From an uncultured Synechococcus sp. (GTDB taxonomy: Bacteria; Cyanobacteriota; Cyanobacteriia; PCC-6307; Cyanobiaceae), in assembly GCA_937930135.1 (NCBI GenBank), contig CALGVO010000148.1, positions 1 through 15,329 on the forward strand: a stretch of DNA of 15,329 bases. The letters run 5' to 3'. The translations under genes and the position numbers were made by a program. Shown in pieces: positions 6,949-15,329 of the stretch. Under the pieces are notes generated by a model. It was not told the origin of the DNA. It ran no database searches and saw only the letters and a program-made list of their open reading frames with translations. The number at the start of each line of letters is the position of its first letter. Positions within the stretch are counted from its first letter, which is position 1.

Positions 6949-8367
6949 TCAACCCTCCTTCAGAATGTGCCAGGAGAAACTCTCCGGCCACAGCTGTGTG
7001 CCCACCGCCATCACCAGGGCTGACACCGCCGCTGAAATCAATGCAGCGCAGTAGGGCGCAATCAGGGTGTAAGCCAGGAGGCCGCACACACTTCCCGCCA
7101 CCATCGCGGCGATGGCGGCGACGCGATTGGCACTGCGCCAGTAAAGGCCATAGGCCACCGGCCAGATCGTGGAGGCCACCAGGGCACCGGTAAAGAACAG
7201 CACCGAGGCGAGCGAATCCAGCCGCGGCCAGGAGAGCGCCAGGGTGACGACCCCAAGGCCGATCACCACCAGCCGGGTCGCGCGTTTGAGCTCGGCATCG
7301 CTGAGCTGGGGGTTGAGGAGTTTGAACACCACATCCTCAGCCACCAGATCGGCCGTGGAGGCGAGCAGAGAATCCAGCGTGGAGGTGAGCGAGGCGAACA
7401 CCACCACAAACACCATCGCCGCGCCGCCGGCGCCCAGCAGCTGGGAGGCCACCACAGGGAACACCATGTTCACCTGGGGCAGCTCAATCGCCTGGGCCAG
7501 CGCCACCAGCCCGATCGAACCGGTCACCACGGGAACGGTCATCCAGGCGAGGCCACCGAACACAAACGAGCGAAACACCACCGAGGGGCGGCTGGCGAAC
7601 ACCCGCGACCACCAGATGTTGTTGTGAAACACCTCACCCATCGAGAAGAGGGCCGAATTCCAGGCGATCAACAGACCGGCGGGAAGCAACAGGTTGAGGC
7701 GGCCGGGATGGCTCGCCACCAATTCGCGATGCACCTCCGGAGCGGGGAACTGGCGAAAGGCGAGCACGGCCACCACCACCAACAGCACCATGATCAGCAA
7801 CGACTGAATGAAATCGGTGCCCACCACGGCGCGCATGCCGCCATAGAGGGTATAGATCGTGGAAACGCCGATCACCACCACCATGCCGAGGCGGTAGTCG
7901 AAACCCGATAGGGCCTCCAGCAGGATGCCCGCCCCCATCGCCTGGGTCATCAGGAAGCCGAGGGTGTAGATCGCCGTGATCACCATGAACACCCACCAGG
8001 CCGCCCGGCCGTAGCGCAGCCGGAAGAAATCGCCGCTGGTGCGACCAGCGGGCATCAGCTGCTTGATGCGCAGGGCCAGCGGGGCGAACAGGATCAGGCC
8101 CAAGCCGGCCAGGGCATAGCTGAACATGCCCCAGAGCCCGTTGCGGTAGCCGAATTCGGGCGCCAGCAGGGTGGTGTTGCCGGTCACCCAGGAGGCCATC
8201 AGGGTGGCGGTGCTCAAGGCCAGGCCGATATTCCGCCCCGCCAGCATGTAGTCGTCGGCGTCGCCCTTGCCCTTCCTCCCCCAGGACACACCGAGGGCGA
8301 TCCAGAGCACGGAGAAGATCACCACCAGAGCCCAGGCGATCCCCGGCGCCAGAAAGGGTTGGGCCAT
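6949..8367 (-). CDS. Sodium:solute symporter (SSS family)
   Basis: A 472-residue inner-membrane transporter with about 13 hydrophobic spans, typical of the SSS (SSF) family of sodium-coupled carriers for small solutes such as amino acids, urea, pantothenate or betaines. Visible features are DDYMLAGRNIG near residue 40, ASWVTGNTTLL in the first core repeat, LYGGMRAVVGTDFIQ near 180 and ASLTSTLDSLLASTADLVAED near 325-345, which resembles the conserved region forming the second sodium site. The ATG at 8367 shares one base with the stop of the upstream microprotein (TGATG), so I prefer it to the TTG one codon earlier. The substrate is not evident. The linked amide and carbamoyl enzymes suggest a nitrogen-containing solute. 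It is probably transcribed with both flanking microproteins and possibly with all genes down to DUF1028. Confidence 0.9.
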   Translation of the reverse strand: MAQPFLAPGIAWALVVIFSVLWIALGVSWGRKGKGDADDYMLAGRNIGLALSTATLMASWVTGNTTLLAPEFGYRNGLWGMFSYALAGLGLILFAPLALRIKQLMPAGRTSGDFFRLRYGRAAWWVFMVITAIYTLGFLMTQAMGAGILLEALSGFDYRLGMVVVIGVSTIYTLYGGMRAVVGTDFIQSLLIMVLLVVVAVLAFRQFPAPEVHRELVASHPGRLNLLLPAGLLIAWNSALFSMGEVFHNNIWWSRVFASRPSVVFRSFVFGGLAWMTVPVVTGSIGLVALAQAIELPQVNMVFPVVASQLLGAGGAAMVFVVVFASLTSTLDSLLASTADLVAEDVVFKLLNPQLSDAELKRATRLVVIGLGVVTLALSWPRLDSLASVLFFTGALVASTIWPVAYGLYWRSANRVAAIAAMVAGSVCGLLAYTLIAPYCAALISAAVSALVMAVGTQLWPESFSWHILKEG

Positions 8368-8495
8368 CAATCCGCTCCCTCGAAGGGATCGCGGCCCTGC
8401 CAGTGCCGATACCCCTGCCAGATCATCAGCGTGGTGGCCAGTGTGACCACGGCACCGAGCCCAAAAATCAGCAGGGCCTGTGGCAAATCATCCAT
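8367..8495 (-). CDS. 42-residue single-span membrane microprotein preceding the symporter
   Basis: A short open frame from the ATG at 8495 to a TGA overlapping the symporter start codon by one base. The protein MDDLPQALLIFGLGAVVTL continues to a single span at about residues 7-26, then a polar tail WQGYRHWQGRDPFEGAD. The acidic N-terminus and basic residues after the span fit an N-out, C-in topology. It is not related in an obvious way to the other microprotein at 6808-6945. The one-base overlap with the symporter is the main support that it is translated. No clear Shine-Dalgarno sequence precedes it. Confidence 0.65.
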   Translation of the reverse strand: MDDLPQALLIFGLGAVVTLATTLMIWQGYRHWQGRDPFEGAD

Positions 8496-8580
8496 GGGAT
8501 TGCGTGCTGCCCTGGGGGGAACCTACCCGTGCCGCCAAGGCTTGCCCATGCCGCAAGGGAGAGGAAAACTTTCTGAATCC

Positions 8581-8594
8581 GTAACAACACCCAC
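8581..8594. promoter_or_regulatory. NtcA-like box between the divergent symporter and glnN genes
   Basis: GTA-N8-CAC (GTAACAACACCCAC) differs from the NtcA consensus GTA-N8-TAC at one base. It lies 56 bases before the glnN ATG. NtcA activates glnN under nitrogen limitation in characterised cyanobacteria, so a site here is expected. No convincing TAN3T -10 element is seen at the usual distance downstream, so the assignment is tentative. Confidence 0.35.
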
Positions 8595-8621
8595 ATTCAG
8601 CCGTCACCGCGCTCCTGTTCT

Positions 8622-8633
8622 GTGTGATCACAC
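8622..8633. promoter_or_regulatory. Perfect 12-bp palindrome GTGTGATCACAC before glnN
   Basis: A perfect dyad 16 bases before the glnN ATG, with a further half-site TCACAC at 8641-8646. It would sit within the 5' leader or near the transcription start, so a repressor operator or mRNA structure covering the start region is possible. The arms touch without a spacer, so it is not a standard CRP site. Confidence 0.4.
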
Positions 8634-8649
8634 GAGTGGGTCACACACC

Positions 8650-10821
<2,172 letters not shown>

Positions 10822-10852
10822 GTCGAGCCCCGCAACCTTCTGGAGTCAGTCC

Positions 10853-13291
10853 ATGCATTCATCGGAAGCCAACCCCGGCGCCCTGCGCCCTGGCGACACG
10901 CTGGAGGACACCTCCCTGGCCCAGGGGATGCGCCGGCATCTCTTCTTCAGTCAGGCGAAATCCCCCTCCCTGGCCACGCGCCATGACCATTTCATGGCCC
11001 TGTCTCTCGCCGTGCGTGACCGGCTGCTGAGCAACTGGGTGCACACGGCGGAGCTCTACACCCAACGGGGCGTGCGCACCGCGGCCTATCTGTCGGCGGA
11101 ATATCTGCTCGGCCCCCACCTGGAGAACAACCTGCTCAACCTTGGGCTGCGCGCCGAGGCCGAGGACGCTTGCCGCTCGTTCGGTCTTGAGCTGCAGGAC
11201 CTGGTGCGCTGCGAACCGGAGCCAGGGCTCGGCAATGGTGGACTCGGTCGCCTGGCCGCCTGCTTCCAGGAATCACTCGCCACCCTGGAGTTGCCGGCGA
11301 TCGGCTACGGCATCCGCTACGAATTCGGCATTTTCCACCAAACGATCGGTCCCGAGGGGCAGCTGGAAAGCACCGATGCCTGGTTGCGTCAGGGCAACCC
11401 CTGGGAGGTGATCCGCCCGGAGTGGCGTTACCCCGTTCAGATCGGCGATCACACTGTGATCGGGGTGGCCTACGACACGCCGATCACCGGCTACGGGGTG
11501 CGCACGGCGAACACCCTGCGCCTCTGGTCGGCGATGGCGGCCGAGGATTTCGACTTCGCCTCCTTCAATGCCGGTGATTACGCCCGGGCGGTGGTCGCCA
11601 AAACGCGCAGCGAAACCCTGAGCAAAGTGCTCTACCCCAACGATGAGCTGGATCAGGGAAAACGCCTGCGTCTGAGCCAGCAGATCTTCTTCGTGTCCTG
11701 TTCCCTGCAGGACATGCTGCGCATCCTGCGGGGTCAGGGTCTACCGGTGACCGCCTTCGCCGACAAATTTGCGATTCAGCTGAATGACACACACCCGGCC
11801 ATCACCGTGGCCGAATTGATGCGTCTCCTGATTGATCAAGAAAAACTCGACTGGGATGTGGCCTGGTCGATCACCAGCGCCAGCCTCAGCTACACCAACC
11901 ACACCCTGCTGCCGGAAGCACTGGAAAGCTGGGACGTCAGCCTGTTTCAGCGGCTTCTGCCCCGACAGCTCGAGATCATCTACGAGATCAATGCGCGCTT
12001 CCTGCGCATGGTGCGCCTGCGCCACCCCGGTGACCCGGAGCGCCTGGAACGCCTCTCCCTGATCCAGGAAACCCCACAACGGCGCGTGCGTATGGCGCAC
12101 CTCGCCGTTGTGGGAAGCCACCACACCAATGGTGTTGCCGATCTGCACAGCCGACTGCTGCGGGAGCAGGTGCTCAGCGACTTCGCGGAACTCTGGCCGG
12201 AACGCTTCACCAACGTCACCAACGGCGTGACGCCCCGCCGCTGGATGGCACTGGCCAATCCGGGTCTGGCCAGGTTGCTCGATGAGGCGATCGGCTCCGT
12301 ATGGCGACGGGATCTGGAGGCCCTGCATGGGCTGGAGCCCCTGTTGGACGATGCCGCGTTTCTACAACGTTGGCAGCAGATCCGTGCGAGCAACAGGCAG
12401 CGGCTGGCAAGCCACATTCACGATCAGCTGGGGGTGATGGTGGATCCCGGGTCGCTGTTTGATGTGCAGGTGAAGCGCATTCACGAATACAAGCGTCAAC
12501 ATCTCGCAGCACTGGAGGTGATCCAGCGCTATCTGCGCCTGAAGAACGGCGAAGATCTACCGCCCCGCACCGTGATCTTCGGGGGGAAGGCGGCGCCGGG
12601 CTACGCCATGGCCAAACTGATCATCCGCCTGATCGTTGGCATCGCCGACACCGTGGCCATGGACCCGGATGTGCGTGGGCGACTGCGGGTGGTGTTTCTG
12701 CCCAACTTCTGCGTCAGCCTCGGCCAGTTGGTCTACCCAGCCGTGGATCTCTCCGAGCAGATCTCCACCGCGGGCAAGGAGGCCTCAGGCACAGGCAACA
12801 TGAAGATGGCCCTGAACGGAGCCCTTACCATCGGCACCCTCGATGGGGCCAATGTGGAGATCCGCGAACGCGTGGGTGCCGAACACTTTTTCCTGTTCGG
12901 GCATACGGCGGAGCAGGTCAGACGTCTGCGCCAGAACGGGTATCACCCCGGCGACTGGCTGGGCCGCAACCCAGCGCTCCAGGAGGCTCTGAACCTGATC
13001 GGCAGCGGCCATTTCAGCGAAGGCGACCGCCAGTTGTTCCATCCCCTGCTCGACAACCTGCGCCATCACGATCCCTTCCAGGTGATCGCCGATGCGGCGG
13101 ACTACAGCCGTGGCCAGCAGGAGGTGGATCGCCTCTGGCAACACCCCGACCAGTGGACCCGGGCCTCGGTGACCAACACGATGCGCTGCGGGTTCTTCAG
13201 CAGCGACCGGGCGATTCGCGATTACGCCGAACGCATCTGGAACCTTCCCGCCCAGAGCCTCACTCAGGCGGTGGACTCGTCGGAACTGTGA
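10853..13291 (+). CDS. glgP: Glycogen/starch phosphorylase
   Basis: Phosphorolysis of alpha-1,4-glucan to glucose-1-phosphate. The protein has 812 residues from the ATG at 10853, which has GGAG 7 bases upstream. Family segments are TAAYLSAEYLLG near 80-91, GLGNGGLGRLAACF at 124-137, the nucleotide/sugar region QLNDTHPAI near 305-313, TNVTNGVTPRRW near 454-465, KRIHEYKRQ near 540-548, and the pyridoxal phosphate site EASGTGNMKMALNG with Lys651 matching rabbit muscle Lys680. The last residues (QAVDSSEL) and the stop codon are encoded opposite the 3' end of mntA: the two genes converge and overlap by 28 bases. The natural end may once have been a few codons earlier or different. The tight spacing behind glnN suggests joint expression linking carbon-store use with nitrogen assimilation. 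Confidence 0.95.
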   Translation: MHSSEANPGALRPGDTLEDTSLAQGMRRHLFFSQAKSPSLATRHDHFMALSLAVRDRLLSNWVHTAELYTQRGVRTAAYLSAEYLLGPHLENNLLNLGLRAEAEDACRSFGLELQDLVRCEPEPGLGNGGLGRLAACFQESLATLELPAIGYGIRYEFGIFHQTIGPEGQLESTDAWLRQGNPWEVIRPEWRYPVQIGDHTVIGVAYDTPITGYGVRTANTLRLWSAMAAEDFDFASFNAGDYARAVVAKTRSETLSKVLYPNDELDQGKRLRLSQQIFFVSCSLQDMLRILRGQGLPVTAFADKFAIQLNDTHPAITVAELMRLLIDQEKLDWDVAWSITSASLSYTNHTLLPEALESWDVSLFQRLLPRQLEIIYEINARFLRMVRLRHPGDPERLERLSLIQETPQRRVRMAHLAVVGSHHTNGVADLHSRLLREQVLSDFAELWPERFTNVTNGVTPRRWMALANPGLARLLDEAIGSVWRRDLEALHGLEPLLDDAAFLQRWQQIRASNRQRLASHIHDQLGVMVDPGSLFDVQVKRIHEYKRQHLAALEVIQRYLRLKNGEDLPPRTVIFGGKAAPGYAMAKLIIRLIVGIADTVAMDPDVRGRLRVVFLPNFCVSLGQLVYPAVDLSEQISTAGKEASGTGNMKMALNGALTIGTLDGANVEIRERVGAEHFFLFGHTAEQVRRLRQNGYHPGDWLGRNPALQEALNLIGSGHFSEGDRQLFHPLLDNLRHHDPFQVIADAADYSRGQQEVDRLWQHPDQWTRASVTNTMRCGFFSSDRAIRDYAERIWNLPAQSLTQAVDSSEL

Positions 13292-14097
13292 CCGGTGAGC
13301 AGATCCGGAGGCAACCCACCGAAGGCGAGGGAGAGGTTCTCTGGCGTGAACACCTCCGAGGTCTCGCCATAGGCGAGCACGGTCTTGTTGATCAGCACCA
13401 CGAGGTCGCAGAAATCGCGCACATGGCTGAGGTCGTGGGTGGAGATCAGGATCGTGCGGCCCTCGCGGCGAAACTGGAAAAACAGTTCGGCCATCAGCTT
13501 CTCGGTGCGCACATCGACACCGTTGAACGGCTCATCCAGCAGCAGCACCGAGGCCCCCTGGGCGATGGCCCGGGCCAGAAAGGCCCGCTTACGCTGACCG
13601 CCGGAGAGGGCACCGATCGGGCGATGGCGCAGATCGAGCAGATCCACCCGGCTCAGGGCCTCACGCACAGCCACCCGATCGGCCTGGCTGGGAATCCGCA
13701 GCAGATTCATGGCGCCGTACCGCCCCATCATCACCACATCCCACACCGACACAGGAAAGGAGCAATCGATCCCCTCGTTCTGGGGCACGTAGGCCACGGC
13801 CTGTTCTCGCTGGGCCTCGCTCACCTGCAGGCCATTGATCCGGATCCAGCCCCGACTGGGCCGGAGAAAGCCTGTGAGGGCCTTAAATAAAGTGGATTTA
13901 CCAGCGCCATTCATTCCCACCAGGCCGCAGATGCAGCCAGGGGGCAAATGCAGCGAAGCGTCGTAAAGGGCAACGCTGCCGTTGTAGTCCACGCAGAGCT
14001 GATCCACATCGATGCGGTCGGAATCAGCAGCAGGGAGGCTGCCCACCTGATTCCCGCGCTGGCGCTCCCCCATCCAGGCATCAATCGAAGCCGTCAT
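13264..14097 (-). CDS. mntA: Manganese ABC transporter ATP-binding protein
   Basis: The cytoplasmic ATPase that powers metal uptake with MntB and MntC. It has 277 residues with Walker A GMNGAGKST at 61-69, Q-loop Gln106 (VPQNE), signature LSGGQ at 164-168, Walker B VLLLDEP ending Asp188-Glu189, and switch His221 in STHD. An N-terminal extension of about 28 residues precedes the domain. The ATG at 14097 overlaps the mntC stop by 4 bases (ATGA). The tail after residue 270 (SSDESTA) differs from the tail in the scar copy at 1062-1202 (SSETLPDD) and overlaps glgP on the other strand, so the end of this gene appears to have been rebuilt at a recombination boundary. I name it by operon order (mntCAB) and by the manganese-type ligands of the adjacent binding protein. 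Confidence 0.93.
   Translation of the reverse strand: MTASIDAWMGERQRGNQVGSLPAADSDRIDVDQLCVDYNGSVALYDASLHLPPGCICGLVGMNGAGKSTLFKALTGFLRPSRGWIRINGLQVSEAQREQAVAYVPQNEGIDCSFPVSVWDVVMMGRYGAMNLLRIPSQADRVAVREALSRVDLLDLRHRPIGALSGGQRKRAFLARAIAQGASVLLLDEPFNGVDVRTEKLMAELFFQFRREGRTILISTHDLSHVRDFCDLVVLINKTVLAYGETSEVFTPENLSLAFGGLPPDLLTGHSSDESTA
13283..13401. repeat. Direct repeat, 3' end of intact mntA
   Basis: Partner of 1084-1202, about 12.2 kb away in the same orientation. The repeat ends within the last codons of glgP, which overlaps here on the opposite strand. Recombination between the copies would remove the whole cargo block. Confidence 0.85.
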
Positions 14098-15071
14098 CCT
14101 GACAGGTCTGATCCCTTCAGCCCCTGCAGCAGCAGCTTGACGTTGTGGCGCTGAAGATCAATCAGGGTGGGAGCGGCCCCCCCGGGTTCCGACAGGGAAT
14201 CGACGTAGAAACTGCCCCCAAAGCGGGCGCCGCTGGCACGGGCCACCTCCCGCTGCGCCTTGTCGCTCACGGTGGTTTCACAGAACACCGCCGGCACCTG
14301 GCGCGAGCGCACGGTCTCGATCAACTGCACCATCCGGCGCGGCGTGATCTGACTCTCCGCATTCACCGGCCAGAGATAGGCCTCCTCAAGGCCATAGTCA
14401 TGGGCGAGATAGCTGAACGCCCCTTCGCAGCTCACCAACACCCGTTGCTCGGGCGGGATGGTGGCCAGGGCCAAACGCAGCTCCTGATCCAGTGCCTGCA
14501 GGCGCTGCTTGTAGGCCGCTCCGTTTTGCTGATACGTGGTCTGTCCGTCTGGATCCAGTTGGCTGAAGGCCTCCACCAGGCGGTCCACATACCTCTGAGC
14601 CCGCCTGGGAGACATCCAGGCATGGGGGTTGGGTTTGCCTGCATAGGCATCTGAGGCGATCAGCAGCGGCTCCATCCCTTGCGAGAGAGTCACGGTGGGC
14701 ACATCACCGGCCGAGGCGATGTAGCGCTTCGCCCAGCGCTCCAGCCCGAAGCCGTTCTCCACAATCAGATCCGCCCCGGCAGCCCGCTCCATGTCGCTGG
14801 GAGTGGGTTCATAGCCATGCACCTCCGCACCGATCCGGGTGATCGATTGCACCTCGAGGCGATCACCGGCCACCTGCCGTGCCATGTCGGCCAGCACGGT
14901 GAAAGTGGTGAGCACGCGCGGGCGACTGTCCACCTCCTGCGGCGGGGTTGATCCAGGGTCACCACAGGCCACCAGCAACGCCAGAGCAGCGGCGCCCCCC
15001 AGGCGAAGCAAGGCCGACCCCACCCCTCCGACGCACGCCATCATCCCGCGATCAACAGCAGTTTGTTCCAA
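14094..15071 (-). CDS. mntC: Manganese-binding lipoprotein of ABC transporter (cluster A-I binding protein)
   Basis: The extracytoplasmic metal-binding component. It has 325 residues from the TTG at 15071; ATGs at 15044 and 15041 are equally plausible starts and would still leave a signal peptide. The lipobox LVAC has the lipidated Cys36. Likely metal ligands by comparison with PsaA/MntC are His85 (VHGYEP), His150 (PNPHAW), Glu216 (SCEGAFSYL) and Asp291 (FYVDSLS). The His-His-Glu-Asp set, with Glu at the third position and no His-rich loop, points to manganese (or iron) and away from zinc, since ZnuA uses a third His. It overlaps mntA by 4 bases and follows the SpoIIAA-like gene on the same strand after 39 bases. 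Confidence 0.92.
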   Translation of the reverse strand: MEQTAVDRGMMACVGGVGSALLRLGGAAALALLVACGDPGSTPPQEVDSRPRVLTTFTVLADMARQVAGDRLEVQSITRIGAEVHGYEPTPSDMERAAGADLIVENGFGLERWAKRYIASAGDVPTVTLSQGMEPLLIASDAYAGKPNPHAWMSPRRAQRYVDRLVEAFSQLDPDGQTTYQQNGAAYKQRLQALDQELRLALATIPPEQRVLVSCEGAFSYLAHDYGLEEAYLWPVNAESQITPRRMVQLIETVRSRQVPAVFCETTVSDKAQREVARASGARFGGSFYVDSLSEPGGAAPTLIDLQRHNVKLLLQGLKGSDLSG

Positions 15072-15110
15072 AAAACGCTAAGGAAGTGCTGTCTCCAGGT
15101 GGTGCTGGTC

Positions 15111-15329
15111 TCAGCCGCTGATCCAGGCTTCCGCCTCGCTGGGGTCGTGGAAGTGACGCATCTCTCCGGCGAGCAGCAGCTTACCGATGTTGCTGAGCAA
15201 CTCCATCCAACGGGCTTCGGTGACCAAGGCCATCCGCTCCACCTGGCGGCCATGGGTCATCACCACCTTGAGGTCGTCGAGCGCTGCGCGCAGTTCCCAC
15301 CCCTGAAGCTCGCGGGCATCAAACAGCAA
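15111..15329 (-). CDS. SpoIIAA-like (STAS-related) protein, partial
   Basis: The C-terminal 72 codons of a gene whose start lies beyond the right edge. The segment LFDARELQGWELRAALDDL, then QVERMALVTEARWMELL and EMRHFHDPSEAEAWI matches the SpoIIAA-like family (Pfam PF11964): an aspartate/tryptophan-rich middle, an R-M-A-L-V strand, and a terminal F-x-x-x-x-E-A-x-x-W-I. These small cytoplasmic proteins share the STAS fold and mostly have unknown roles. It ends 39 bases before mntC on the same strand, and whether it is co-transcribed with the transporter is not clear. Confidence 0.75.
   Translation of the reverse strand: MLFDARELQGWELRAALDDLKVVMTHGRQVERMALVTEARWMELLSNIGKLLLAGEMRHFHDPSEAEAWISG

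Noticed and set aside
8622..8633. GTGTGATCACAC as a CRP-type cAMP receptor protein site
   Set aside because: CRP sites need TGTGA and TCACA separated by 6 bases. Here the half-sites touch, so the symmetry is recorded but not that regulator.
8359..8649. Extension of glnN upstream to the first start in the open frame
   Set aside because: The extra 97 residues are not GSIII-like, cross the divergent promoter and overlap a microprotein and the symporter start. The ATG at 8650 gives the normal family length.
14094..15071. Zinc specificity (ZnuA) for the binding protein
   Set aside because: The third ligand position is Glu216 within a SxEGAF context and there is no His-rich loop, which fits the manganese-type proteins better.

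Overview
The window looks like chromosomal DNA from a high-GC cyanobacterium, most plausibly a picocyanobacterium of the Synechococcus/Cyanobium type. The evidence is gene content: an MntCAB-type manganese ABC transporter, a cyanobacterial-style type III glutamine synthetase, glycogen phosphorylase, and dense gene packing with few Shine-Dalgarno sites. This is inferred from content and composition. No rRNA, tRNA, CRISPR array, transposase or integrase was seen.

Layout, read along the minus strand from the right edge: the end of a SpoIIAA-like gene (15329-15111), the lipoprotein metal-binding protein mntC (15071-14094) and the ATPase mntA (14097-13264). The membrane component expected next (mntB) appears only at the far left (719 to beyond 1). 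The roughly 12.5 kb between them holds two kinds of material. The first is a cargo block at about 1361-13283: a plus-strand pair glnN (GSIII) and glgP, and a minus-strand string of a microprotein, a sodium:solute symporter, a second microprotein, a carbamoyltransferase-like protein, an AsnB-like amidotransferase, an M20 amidohydrolase and a DUF1028 protein. The second, at 1062-1360, is a scar in which the first 53 codons of mntB are joined, in reversed gene order, to the last roughly 38 codons of mntA. A small secreted cysteine-repeat protein then sits directly in front of the intact mntB.

The reversed mntB-start/mntA-end scar is what a tandem-duplication or one-sided (homology-facilitated illegitimate) recombination event would leave. 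I read the locus as an mntCA|mntB operon into which a foreign or alternative intergenic block was added, while the old intergenic block (small cysteine protein plus mntB) was kept.

Functionally the cargo centres on nitrogen and amide chemistry. GSIII makes glutamine, which can donate nitrogen to the AsnB-like enzyme. The carbamoyltransferase keeps its carbamoyl-phosphate site but lacks the usual aspartate side-chain site. The M20 enzyme family cleaves N-carbamoyl or ureido compounds, and DUF1028 is an Ntn-hydrolase-type family. The symporter would import or recapture a small solute. A pathway that makes and/or recycles an N-carbamoyl amino-acid amide (a compatible solute or nitrogen store) or scavenges a ureido compound would fit, but this is inference and no substrate can be read from the sequence.
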